From assembly GCA_004431415.1 (NCBI GenBank), contig QPMI01000658.1:1-64000 (forward strand): a stretch of DNA of 64,000 nt, given 5' to 3'. The notes under the pieces were generated by a model that worked only from the letters and a program-made list of their open reading frames with translations, had not been told where the DNA came from and ran no database searches. The DNA is from Cyanophora paradoxa. Its lineage: Eukaryota > Glaucocystophyceae > Cyanophorales > Cyanophoraceae. The position numbers and the translations under genes were made by a program. Position 1 is the first letter of the stretch, and the number at the start of each line of letters is the position of its first letter. Shown one piece after another: positions 18,961 to 29,398 of the stretch.

Positions 18961-20990
18961 CCGACCCGAACGAGGAGGACGCCAGGACGCCGTTCGCGAC
19001 CCGCTTCGCGCGCGACGTCGCCGTGCTGGCCCTGCTGCGCCCGCTCGCCGACAAGCGCGTCGAGAACGTTGAGGGTCGCCTGCAGACGCGGCGCATCTAC
19101 GCGCCCCGCCTCGTGGCAGGCACGGCCACGCCCGCGCCGAACGCTGCCTGCGACAAGGACGTCGCAGGGGGCGCGCCGCACCAGCGCGAGAACAAGAAGC
19201 TGTGGCTCGCAGTGACGGTCGCCCAGCTTGCGAGCCAGCCCAAGAAGAGCCACGCGAACCCGCGGCTCGTCACCGCGTTCGGTTACGAGCTGCCGCCTTT
19301 CCCGAACTCACCTCCGGGGACGTGCCCTTGGGCGCCGATCCCGGCGGAAGAGGAAATCCTCGCGACGGCCATCGGTTTTACGCTGGCCTGGCACGCGCGC
19401 TTCTTCCAGCGTCACGCGCCGGGCAAGCACCTCCGCAGCCAGCACTGGGCTGATGACTTTCTGTCGGCTGCGGCCATGGACGTCGAGTCGGAACGCCCGG
19501 CTGACTACGTCCCCGAGATCGCTCGGGCGGTCGCCGATCACATGGATGACTTCAACAAGGTGTTGAACTCGTTCCGCTGCGTGGTGCCGGACGGTCTGAT
19601 GGTGTTCATTCACGAGGCCTTCCTGACTAAGCCGACGGCCAAGCCGGACCGCGGGTCCGACGTCTTGCCTCAGGGCAAGAAGGTCTTCGACGCGGACGCG
19701 AGGCCGACGTACCCGGACGGTCATCCCACGCTTGCGTGGAAGTTTGGCCCGAACAATGCGGTCGTGCCGGACCACGAGGGTCGTGCGGCGATCTGTGGGC
19801 GGATCCTGCTCGCGATGCTGCAGGGCTTCCAGTATCCCCGCATCCCGCTGCTCGCGCAGCGGGTGGACAACTGTGCGCCCCTGAACGCCGCCATGCCCCA
19901 GAACGTGGCCGAGGTCTTCAGGGCCCTCTTGCGCACTATGACGAGGGATGAGTGCGCCGACTCGGATGCCCGCGCGCTGGCGGACGGCATCCGCGCGTAC
20001 CTCACAAACATGCCGCACGGTCTCGGGTACCAGCGTCTTGAGCTCGGCTCGCCCCCGATGGCCGGCGCCGAGGACGCGTGGCCCGCCGGCGATGACCTTG
20101 GCGCCGGGGGCAAGAGTGGGATACAGCGCCACCTTGAGGCCGCCCGCGCCGCCGAGGAGCTGGAGAACTGTCCCGGGAACTTCCCGCTGGGGCTCATCTT
20201 TACCGATGAGGCTATACCCCTGCGGCCTCAGTTCGAGACGATGCTCCGTTCGCTCTACGCCGATCTGAATGTCGCGATCCGCCTCGCGCGCCCGATCGAC
20301 TGGGAGACGGACGACCCCGTGCTCCCCGACTGGGACGTTGAGGCTCTGCGCCCGGCGCTGATGTGGGACGCGGTCCAGAACAAGGGCGCCGCGCCCTCGG
20401 CCCGGCGCAGCCTGACTGCGACGGCGGCTGTCGATAAGGAGGCCGAAAGCCTTCTGGTTCGCACGCCGTACCAGCCGATCTACGAAGGAGCGGTCCGCGC
20501 GACGTGGGCGGGCGTGCGGTTCCAGCCGCCCTCAACCATCGTCGGCGGGCTCGCGGACGACCCCGCCGAGGCGGCGCCATCCGCCACCCCGTCGGCGCCC
20601 GCGCCGGCGCAGGCCGCTGCGCAGACCGCCGCGCCGCCGACGGCGCCGCAGCAGGCGCGGCCCCGGCGCAACGCGGGCCAGGCCGTTGGCCGAGGCGGCC
20701 GCGGGCAGGGTCACCAGCGGGGCGGCCGGCACCGCGGTCGCGACGGCCGAGGCCACCGTGACCGTGGCGGCGACCGCGGCGGTGGCCAGGCGCAACCCGC
20801 ACAACCCGCTGTCGACCCGAACGACCCGTTCGGGCTGGATGCGTTCCTCGCGCGGCAGCAGGGGTATGACCCCAAGACCATGCGCGTAACCGTCTCGGAC
20901 GGGAAGGTGAAGGTCGAGCGGATCGCCGAGAGCGCTCCGCCAGACCAAGCCCCGCCGGCTGAGACTCCCTCCCGGACCTTGATGCCGCCG
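18880..20990 (+). CDS. Unknown retrotransposon segment with C-terminal RGG box
   Basis: Not recognised. A domain of about 550 residues (RFARDVAVLALLRPLADKRV, LAWHARFFQRHAPGKH, ADDFLSAAAMDVESERPADY, DFNKVLNSFRCVVPDG) is followed by a Pro/Ala/Gln linker. Near 20690-20800 comes an Arg/Gly-rich RGG box (GRGGRGQGHQRGGRHRG and more), typical of RNA-binding disordered regions. After it, DPNDPFGLDAFLARQQGYDP is a short conserved-looking motif. Coding quality then moves -1 near 20987. An RNA-binding role for the tail is inferred from composition only. Confidence 0.55.
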
Positions 20991-22263
20991 CCCAGCTCGA
21001 GCCGCCAGGCCGAGGCAAGCTCGAGCCGCAGGACGACACGGCCAGTCGCGCGTCGCAGGCCCGCCGGACCCCTGAGCGGGCCTCGTCTCAGCGCCGCTCG
21101 CGCACACCCGAGCCGCGCCGAGCCCCGTCCAGTCGCCGCTCTCGCACCCAGACAGGCGCGAGACGCGGGGCCCCTCCACGCGCCGCGAGCGCTCCCCGGA
21201 GCCCCACCGGCAATCCCGGGCGCCGCCGCCGTCCCGCCGTTCGTTGGAACGCCGCGATCGCGAGGGCTCCCGACGCCCTTCGCCGGACCGCCGGGACCGC
21301 GAGGCCTCCCGCCGCCGCTCCCCGGACCGCCGTGATCGCTCGCCGCCGCGCCGCGACCGCAGCCCGCCGAGCCGACGGTCCACGGCTCGCGACACTCGCG
21401 GCAGGCGGAGCCCTCGCCGAGGCTCGCGGGAACGCCGCCGGAGCCGAACACCGTCCCGCTCTAGCTCCCGCTCGCGCTCGCGCGATCGGAGCCCGAGCCG
21501 GAGCCCCCGCCATGACGATAAGCGGCGCAAAAGCTCGAAGAAGGGCTCGCGCGACCGCGCCTCGCCGCGAGACCGCCGCAGCCCTCGCAGCAGCCAGTCC
21601 TCTCGCCGCCCGCCGGACCCGCCGCGCGGCGCCGTAGACGCTGCGTACAAGCGGCACGAGAACGACGCCCGCCTGCGAGGCTGCCCGCCCACATTGCGCG
21701 AGCTCTTCGACATGGTCTGGAAGGCGCAGTACGCTGAGATGCCAGACTCGCTCTCGGCGTCCGCGCGAGCTGAGCAGGCCACCGCGCTGGTCCTGATCAA
21801 GCTCCAGAACCAGATGGACGCTCAGTCCGCGTCGTCCTCGGCCCGCGCCGCCGCGCCACCATCGGGTGGGCAGCCGCCGACGGGCGGACGCAACGAGCGC
21901 CAGCAGCCCTTTCTAGAGGGGCCTGAGGGGCAGAGCGAGGCCGGTCCGCAGTCGGCGGCGCCGTCCAAGCCTGCGGAGGGTCGCGCCTCCATCTCTCAGG
22001 CCCAGGAGCGGTCATCGCGTGCGAGCCAGGCCGAGCCGCCGCGCGCAGACCAGTCGACGCCGGAGCAGCCGCGCGCCTCAGTGGCCGCGCCGCGCGCCTC
22101 CGCCGCCACGACTTTCAACCCCAGGCTGACGTCCCAGCAGGGGCCTCCTGCAGTTTGTGCGCGAGTGCTCGAGCTGCCGCGACGTGAAGATCCGGGGCCA
22201 AGGGGTCACGGAATTGGGGCTTTGGCTTCAAACAGTCGAGCGCCAGATCCGCACCGCCGCTAG
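20985..22263 (+). CDS. Retrotransposon segment with an arginine/serine (RS) domain
   Basis: Between about 21050 and 21600 the frame encodes a long RS/RD/SP-rich stretch (SRRSRT, RRDRSPPRRDRSPPSRR, RSRTPSRSSSRSRSRDRS), first in one frame and from about 21240 in the -1 frame. Composition matches the RS domains of SR splicing factors, which are phosphorylated and drive nuclear-speckle and splicing-factor contacts. There is no RRM next to it. It is followed by a short helical domain (CPPTLRELFDMVWKAQYAEM) and a Gln/Ser/Pro linker. The RS character is seen directly; a role in nuclear import, RNA packaging or splicing control is inference. Confidence 0.6.
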
Positions 22264-22840
22264 CCACGCCGAGACGCGCGCCAAGCCCGGCGGCGCTCAG
22301 AAGGTCTCAGACGAAGCCTTCGCCCAGGCAAAGCAGGCCGCTCGGCGGGCCCTGGAAGACGTCTGCCGCGCCCTCCGGGCCGGCATCGATATGCAGATCA
22401 GCCTCTCCGCTGGGAGACGGGCATGATGATCTCGCTCCTCCCAGACGGGCCCCGTGCCGATCTCGAGGCTCTGCGGGCCACGCTCGATCGCACCAAAGAC
22501 TGGCGAGCCTTGCTTGAGCGCGAGCGCCAGCACGAGGCTCGCGTGGCAATGCAGGCCGCGGCAAAAGCCAACCCAAAGCCCTTCTTCGCGGTATACACCG
22601 TCGCAGAAGCGTCGTCACCCCGCGGGCACGAGGCCCGCGCGCCCTGTGACCTTCCCGCCCACTTGCATACGCCGGCGTCGGTCCGGGCCGCTGTGCCGGT
22701 GCCGGCGGACGAGAAGTACATCTCGATCCGCCGCGTCCAGACGGTCGTCCACGAGCCGCCCGCTCAAACAGTCGCGCCGCCGGCGCCAGCCGCGCCGCCC
22801 GCCCGGCCCCACCAAAGAGCCGCGAGCCTGCGCCGGCCTG
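22130..22840 (+). CDS. Unknown helical retrotransposon segments before the protease
   Basis: Not recognised. The frame open from 22130 encodes LLQFVRECSSCRDVKIRGQG and a helical stretch to a TGA at 22424-22426. That stop overlaps an ATG at 22423 (ATGA), which opens the next frame (MMISLLPDGPRADLEALRAT, ERERQHEARVAMQAAAKAN). Near 22800 coding quality passes -1 to the protease frame (APPKSREPAPAWARRLLHKL). The ATGA overlap allows termination-reinitiation, but the upstream part of the second frame is also open, so frameshifting is equally possible. Confidence 0.5.
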
Positions 22841-23969
22841 GGCCCGCCGCCTGCTGCACAAGCTCGGGCCGCGCTCGACCGTGCTGGTCTTCAACTGGCT
22901 GTCGAACCCCGCGCAAATGCTGCAGGTCGATCCAAAGACCCTGGAGCCCGCCTTACGCGCGGTGCATCAGGCGATCATGGACCGCTACGGCATCTCGATG
23001 CGCAAAACGGGCTACAAGGCCCCGCCACGGCCGACTCGCGCGTGGTTCTCGGGTTCAGCGCCGACAGCGGCGTTCGCCCCGCAGAACGCGCTCGAGGCCG
23101 CCGCGATCATTTACCCCGAGGGCCTGACCTCCGACGAGGAAGCTCTCATGCCCGCGGGCCACGCCCTGGGCTCCAAAAACCGCCCGTCCCTCGCCGTGCC
23201 CCGCCCAGCAGAGGAGACGCCGCTGGGAACGCGCGCCGGCTATGACCCGCCCAGCGACGAGTTGCTCTACGCCAACCGCCACGGCCCGGGCCCGCGCAAG
23301 CGGACCAAGCCCTCGCCGTTGGCCGACCAGGCAGAGCAGCGCCGAGTCGCCGAGCGAGCCGCGGCTCGCCAGTCCCGGCCCCCATCCCCAACCGCAAGCG
23401 CAACGGACCTGTCGGGTCCACCCGCGCCGCCGGAACCAGAATTCCACGTCCGCCGCGCCCGACCTAGCTTCCCGCGCGACCGGGCCCTGGAATTCTTCCG
23501 GCCAAAGACACTGCACATTCACGGCAGCATTGCTATGCGCCTGCCGAACGGCCGCTCCGGCGCTGAACGGCCCGCTCGCATTGTTGTCGACACGGGCGCC
23601 CAGGGAACTGTAGTTCCCCAGGAAGTCCTCGACCGCCTGCCGCCCGACGAAGTCAATTACGTCGAGGGCCACACGATAGTCCGCGGTTTCATGGACCGGG
23701 ACAAAATTCGTTGTCGCCGCGCCGACGTAGTCTTCGTTCTGGGCTCGCTCCGCTTCTGCCGCCGCGTCTTCGTCGTCCCGCGCGGCGCCATGGGCGTTGA
23801 GCCGGACATTCTGCTCGGCCTGGACGCGATCCAGGCCGTCCACGGCCAGATCGACACGACGCTGTCCGGGTGGTGCCTCCGGGCCCGTGACCACCTGCAC
23901 CGCGAAGTCGTCGTCCCTTTTCGGCTCCGGACCAGCTTGGGATCCTGGTCCGAGTCCTGGGACCAGTAA
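22800..23969 (+). CDS. Aspartic protease (retropepsin) region
   Basis: A linker domain (VLVFNWLSNPAQMLQVDPKT) leads to a retropepsin core of about 110 residues. The catalytic Asp-Thr-Gly is at 23589-23597 within IVVDTGAQGTVV. The flap region follows, and the second signature, ILLGLDAIQ, lies near 23810. Retropepsins act as homodimers and cut the Gag-Pol polyprotein. The frame ends at TAA 23967-23969; the continuation lies one base back and is entered at the CCCTTTT heptamer at 23915. Confidence 0.9.
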   Translation, partial: RPAPPKSREPAPAWARRLLHKLGPRSTVLVFNWLSNPAQMLQVDPKTLEPALRAVHQAIMDRYGISMRKTGYKAPPRPTRAWFSGSAPTAAFAPQNALEAAAIIYPEGLTSDEEALMPAGHALGSKNRPSLAVPRPAEETPLGTRAGYDPPSDELLYANRHGPGPRKRTKPSPLADQAEQRRVAERAAARQSRPPSPTASATDLSGPPAPPEPEFHVRRARPSFPRDRALEFFRPKTLHIHGSIAMRLPNGRSGAERPARIVVDTGAQGTVVPQEVLDRLPPDEVNYVEGHTIVRGFMDRDKIRCRRADVVFVLGSLRFCRRVFVVPRGAMGVEPDILLGLDAIQAVHGQIDTTLSGWCLRARDHLHREVVVPFRLRTSLGSWSESWDQ

Positions 23970-24930
23970 AGCTCCCCGTCGGAGAGGCCCTCGTCCCATG
24001 CACGCTCAATGGGCAGGGCCCGGCAACGCGTGAGTTGCCGCACCTCTACGTCGAGCCGTCGCCGGAGTCCCCGCAAGCCTTGGGCGTACTCTGCCCTTAC
24101 CAGCTGCATAATCACCCGGGAGACAAAATGTTTCACGTGCGGTTGTGCAATCCTGGCCGGCAGCCGGTAACCCTGCCGCTAGGATCGGTAGTAGCGGTCG
24201 CTTCGGCGGTCGCCCTACCGCCTGGTGATTTTGAGTACGAACCTGAGCAAATGCCTTGTAGTGCGAGTGCATTGACAGACCTCTTGATTCGCCGGCTGCG
24301 AATCGTGCCTGCCAAACGCCGCACTGGACTCCGCCACTTTAATAGAAAAGCACGCATGCTTGGCGCGGCATATGAGCCCGCCAAAGACGTTGAGAAAATA
24401 ATCTCCACCCTACGTTCTGTCGTAGATGAGGCGGAAAAGCAGCGCGCTCTGTCTAGCGCAGCGCCTGCTGAGCCCGCCGACCCACCCCGCGCACCGCCCT
24501 ACGACGTCGACGATATAGTCGTCACGTTTGGCGAGCTGCCCTTCGACACAGCCGACCGGCCGTTGCAGGACCTTGATGCTATGAGCATCATTAGCCTCGA
24601 CGACGATGCTATGAGCACGTCGTCACGAAGCGCGTCCCCAACGCCGGCCCCGATCACAGGCCCCTCGGTCGACGAGTTCGTCGCCGCAGTCGAGGCAGTG
24701 TCCGTCCCCAGAGACGCCACCCTGCGCTCGACCTTCCCCGGTCTCTCCGAAAAAGCGGAGCGCGACTTGCTCGATGCAGTCCGCGCCATGCGCGGCGACG
24801 TTACGGTCCGCAAGGCCGCACCGGTCGCCGACGCCGAGGCCCCACCCAGAGTGTGGTCACAGCCTCGCTTTCGGCCCGGCCCGATGCCCCACCCCTACGA
24901 CTGCAGCACCCGACGCGAAGCCCGCTGAGG
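23891..24930 (+). CDS. Protease-to-RT connecting segment
   Basis: Open from 23891 in the frame after the slip. The product has a beta-rich part (FHVRLCNPGRQPVTLPLGSV) like the post-protease domain of many Ty3/gypsy Pol proteins, then an acidic, Ser-rich linker with a short repeat (DDDAMSTSSRSA). Near 24830-24900 the best coding passes through two more -1 changes (TQSVVTASLSARPDAPPL, then TTAAPDAKPAEAPRPVP) into the RT frame. Confidence 0.6.
23915..23921 (+). promoter_or_regulatory. Canonical -1 frameshift heptamer CCCTTTT after the protease
   Basis: Protease-frame codons are GTC CCT TTT CGG, so the heptamer is in register as C CCT TTT (X XXY YYZ). The -1 frame is closed by TGA at 23888-23890 and the protease frame ends at 23969, so the shift must fall between 23891 and 23969. 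After a slip the product continues SAPDQLGILVRVLGPVKLP, a good coding match to the next segment. Confidence 0.5.
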
Positions 24931-26660
24931 CACCGCGGCCGGTGCCTAATGCAGAGGAGGAGTGGCAAGAGCTGCTGAAGAAGATTCCTGAGCTCGGCTC
25001 TCACCCGTCAATCACGACGGCGCAGAAAGCCGAACTTCACGCGCTCCTGCGGCGCTACAAGGATGTCTTCGCAGACAAGGTCGAGGCCAAAGAGGGCACC
25101 AGCAACCTGCTCTATTACGAGCACGTGATCAAACTCACGACTCGCCTTCCGGTGTTCACGCCTCCGCGGCGTATGAACCCGCACGCCGAGGAACACGCCC
25201 GCAAGGAAATTCAGAAACTCCTTGAGCTTGGGCTGATCGAGCCCTCCCAAGCGGCATATGGCTCGCCGGTAGTGCTGGCCCCCAAAAAGGACGGCACTTG
25301 GCGTTTCTGTGTCGACTATCGGAGGCTGAATCAGATCACCGAGCGGGACGTGTTTCCCCTACCCCGCATAGACGACCAGCTCGAGCGCCTCCGCGGCTCG
25401 ATGGTCTTCTCGACTGCTGACGCGACTGCCGGCTTCTGGCAGCTGCCTCTGCACCCCGGCTCCCGAGCCTACACTGCATTTGTGGTCCCCTGGGGTCACT
25501 TTCAGTGGAAGGTTACGCCGTTTGGGGTCACGAACGGGCCCGCGGCATTCTCCCGCGCGATCACTGCGATCCTGGGCCCCTTGCTGACCACCTGCGTCGT
25601 CGCGTACATCGACGATATCACGGTCTTCTCACCGTCCATCGATCAGCACCTTCTAGACTTGAAGGCGCTCTTCGAGACGATCTCTAAGGCGAACCTGCGC
25701 CTGAAGCCGTCGAAGTGCCGCTTCTGCGTGCCTGAAATCGACCTTCTCGGCCACCGCATCTCCGCCGAAGGGATCCGCCAGGACCCTGCGAAGACCAAGG
25801 TGATCACGGACTGGCAGACGCCGAAGAACGCGGACGAGCTCCGCTCGTTCCTCGGCCTCGCCGGCTACTACCGCCGCTTTGTCGAGAACTTCTCCAAAGT
25901 GGTGCACGCCATGCAGCGCCTTCTATTGAAGGACGCCGTCTGGAGTTGGCCAGAGGACGGCCCCGCCGACCGCGCCTTTAAGGAGCTGAAAGAACTCCTG
26001 GGCCGCGATATTATATTGCGGTTCCCGGACTTCTCGAAGCCCTTCATTCTCCAGACGGACGCCAGCACCTACGCTATCGGCGCAATTCTGAGCCAGGCCG
26101 ACGACAAAGGCGTCGAGCGGCCGCTCGCGTTCATCAGCCGCACGCTGCTGCCGGCCGAGATGAACTACTCCGCTACGGAGCTGGAGTGCCTCGCAGTAGT
26201 CTGGGCCATTAAGTATTGGCGCCACTATCTGCTGGGCGGCCCCCAGTTCCTGGTGCGGACCGACCACCACGCCCTCCAGTGGCTGAAGACGCTGGACCCG
26301 ACGACGGGCCGCCTCGGTCGCTGGTCCCTGCTCTTGCAGGCCTACGACTTTGAGATCGTCTACCGCCCTGGCAAGCAGAACGGGGGTCCCGACGCGTGCT
26401 CGCGTCTCCCTAAGGACCACCCCGTCTGGCAGCCAGGCGGTGCAGACGGTTCCTCGTCCAAGCCCGCGGCCTACAAGGGCGCCGAAGGCTTCGGCATCCC
26501 GCAACATGCTGTAGGGGCTGAGCCTGAGGATCCCGACGTCCCGCTGGGCATCTTTAGGATGCAGCTGGGCCCGACCGAGCGGGCCCTGCGCCAGCTCGCC
26601 AACTCCGCCGGCTTCCGCGCGGAAGCCCCAGCCGAGGGTGGCCGAGCCGCTAGACGCCGA
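24880..26660 (+). CDS. pol: Reverse transcriptase and RNase H
   Basis: Clear Ty3/gypsy reverse transcriptase: YGSPVVLAPKKDGTWRFCVD, the PLPRIDDQLERL and FSTADATAGFWQ blocks, FGVTNGPAAFSRA, and the catalytic YIDD at 25605-25616. Thumb and connection regions follow (LLGHRISAEGI, FLGLAGYYRRFVENFS). RNase H follows with LQTDASTYAIGAILSQ (first catalytic Asp), SATELECLAVVWAIKYWRHY (Glu), FLVRTDHHALQWL (Asp) and the closing RPGKQNGGPDACSR. All catalytic residues are present, and there is no internal stop or frame change in about 1.7 kb. It makes element cDNA from RNA. Confidence 0.97.
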
Positions 26661-27690
26661 GCGCCCCGGGCGGCGCCTGCGAGCGCCCCCTCTTCCCGCC
26701 GGGCCGCTCCTCTTATGCAGAGGAGGAGTCGCGGCCCCCTGTGCCAGCCAGTGCTCCTGAGGCCGAGCCCGACGCCGGCGCCCCTGAAGCGCCCGCGCCC
26801 GAGCCTGAGGGTGAGGCTGGCGGTGCTGCGGAAACCGATTCCGACGCCGAGCCCCCGCCGCCAGAGCGCGCGCCGCGACGCCTGCCCCGCGAGCTCGCCA
26901 AGCTTGCTGCGTCGGCTGGGTTCGCTGAGGCCAAGGCCTCCGCCTCGGCTACTGACGCCGCCACGCGCAAGCGAGCGCGGGCCGCCCCAGAGCGCTTCGC
27001 GCCTCCCGCGCCAGAGTCGGTCTCGCCGCCCCGAAACGACGAGAGCCGGGCCCGGCGCCCGCTGTCGAGGAGCGCGAGGCTCCCTCGGACGCGGAGATGC
27101 CCGACGCCCCTGAGGGCGACCTGGGCGCCCCGGCCGCGCTGCTAGAGGACGCTCACGCAGAGGCCGAGGCCTCGGGCGAGATCGATGACGAGTCGCTGCC
27201 GGAAGGGCCTGTCCCCTCCGACGCCTGCGACGCTGACGGCTTCCCCCTCGCTCTTGCGGAGCGAGTCCCGAAGCGCTCGGAAACCGGGCCCCGTCGGTGG
27301 GGCGCCAAGGGATTTGCCGAGCCGCGGCCCCTGCATCCCGACGCGCTCTTCCCTCGCGGCCCCGCCTTGAGGCGGCAGCCTCGAGATGAGTACAACACGC
27401 GCCACTGGCGCTCCCCGGTCGACCCCTCGGATCGGCCGGTGCCGATTCATATTGAGTGGGAGCCGGAGGACCCTGAGGGCGAGCCGCCTCCCGGGCCTCC
27501 GCGCCGACGCTCGCTCTCCCGGAGACTGCTCGCCACCAGATCCGCGTTCGGCCGGTCCCCCCGGACCCCAAGCCAGCGCCGCGGGCTCGAGGTCGCCCCT
27601 CTGCCCGCGGGCAGGCTTCCGACGACGCCGCCCCGCTCGAGCCTGAGACGGTCGCCGCCGAGGCCGCTGCCCCGCAGCGGTGGGTAGAAC
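26654..27690 (+). CDS. Acidic linker between RNase H and integrase
   Basis: After RNase H the best coding passes -1 near 26660-26700 into a Glu/Pro/Ala-rich stretch (YAEEESRPPVPASAPEAEPD). A second change near 27050 gives another acidic segment (SDAEMPDAPEGDLGAPAALL), a basic/Pro-rich part (EYNTRHWRSPVDPSDRPVPI) and, near 27640, a third change into the integrase frame (DAAPLEPETVAAEAAAP). Ty3/gypsy elements normally have only a short tether here, so about 330 extra residues is unusual. No domain was recognised. Confidence 0.55.
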
Positions 27691-29398
27691 TCGACCCTAG
27701 AGGCCGGGACGTTCGCCCGCCGTGCAAGCCGGTCTTCGTGGATACCGTCCTCGACGCGTGGGCCTGCGGACCCTCGCCAGCCGTCGATGGGGCGCTCCCC
27801 GACGCGCTGCGCCGTATGTTCCCGCCCGAGAAGCGCAAGCGTCTGCTCGCCGCTCAGAAGGAGGATTCCTTCTGCAAGAAGCTTCTCGCCTTCCACGCAG
27901 AGGGCGAGAATCCAACTGTCTGTACCCGCGGCTCGAGGCGCGACGCAGATCCCTGCTCGCCCAGCTGCGCTCACTGCCTGCGGGCCAAGGAGCGCTTTGC
28001 ACGCCTGGCCGGCGAGTTCAGCCTGGCCGACGACGGCGTCATCGAGCGCAACCCCTTGGTCCCTGCCGGCCGGTTCCTACCCGTCTTGCCGGACGCTTGG
28101 ATCGACAGGGTGCTCTACGCCTATCACGAGGGCTGGGCCCATCGAGGCGCGCCCGTGATAGCCCGTCGGATCGCCCTGCGGTTCTGGTGGCCTGGCATGT
28201 ACGCCTCCATCGCTCGCTTTGTGCGGTCGTGCCCGCACTGTCAGTTCGCGAAGGCCGCGAAGCCCCGCCGTACCGCCATTCAGGTGATACAGCCTTCGGG
28301 CAAGGGAGACCTGTGGCAGGTGGATATCTTCCACTTGGATATGCACGAAGACGGTTCGCGATACATCATCGCGTACGTCGACGCATACACCAAGTTCTGC
28401 TATATCTACCCGCTCTCCCGTATCTCCGGCGAGGCCTTGCTCGCCACCGCGATCGACTTCTATACGCACGAGGGCGTGCCCGCGCGCATCCTGACGGACC
28501 GCGGGTCCCAACTCGTTGGGGGCGCGTGGAACGCGTTCTTCAAGGAGAAGGGTACCCGGTTCGTGCACGCGGCCGCCTACCACCACGCCTCGAACGGCGG
28601 CGCCGAGCGCCTGGGCGGAGTCTACAAGACTCTCGCTTACGCCATGTGCCGTGAGCACAAGCGGCCGCTCTCTGACTGGCCTCTTTACAACGCCGATATC
28701 GTTCTCGCGTTGCGGACCACCGTGCACTCCGCCACCGGGTTCTCCCCGATGGTCTTGCACCGCGGTTCTGAAGTGCACCTGCCCTGCGAAGTGCGCTTCG
28801 GAGCCGGCGTCCGCTTCGTGAACCCCGACCACACGCACCCGGCTGATTACCTTCTCGCGATGACGCGAGCTGCCGCGAGCGCCGACGCTGCCTCGCGCGA
28901 GTACCGTCGGTTCTATCGGAACCGCATGGTTGCTCGCACCGGCAACCCGCCTCATCGTCGCCGCTTTGAGGTTGGCGACAAGGTATTGTGCTGGATGGGC
29001 GAACACAACAAAGGGCTGTACAATTCGTGGGTCGGGCCCTACACTGTGACTGGTGTTAACCCTGGCGGTTACACCTACACGGTCAAGGGGTCGGCTAAGC
29101 CCTACTCCGCCAAGGACGATGCCCGTACCCGTCCTCTGCGTGAGACTGTTGCCCACATCGACTGCATGCTTCCGTTCCGCACGCGTCTCTCCGAGTCTCA
29201 AGCCCGTCCCCGCGTTGGTCGGCCTCGGAAGACTGCTGTGAACGCCGACGAGCCGGCGATCGACCCCGCACTCGCGGACTCGCCCGCTCAAGAACAAAAT
29301 CCACCTCTCGCCCCTGACGTCGACGCCGAGGGCCCGAGCGGGCTGCCGAGGGCGACGAGGTTGAGATGGATGACGCGATTTTGGTCGACGACCTGTGA
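27640..29398 (+). CDS. Integrase
   Basis: The N-terminal HHCC zinc finger is present (HEGWAH ... CPHC, about 28125-28245). The catalytic core has Asp at 28323 (WQVDIFHLD), Asp at 28497 (LTDRGSQLV) and Glu at 28605 (NGGAERL), giving D-57-D-35-E spacing, standard for retroviral-type integrases. The C-terminal part includes the GPY/F-like SWVGPYTVTGVNPGGYTY near 29030. No chromodomain was recognised. The main frame runs on to 29597, but the acidic ending GDEVEMDDAILVDDL with TGA at 29396-29398 in the -1 frame looks like the real C-terminus. It inserts element cDNA into host DNA. Confidence 0.93.

Noticed and set aside
14409-22840. Possible envelope gene in the element
   Set aside because: No signal peptide, furin-type site with fusion peptide, or convincing membrane anchor was seen in any of the unknown segments.
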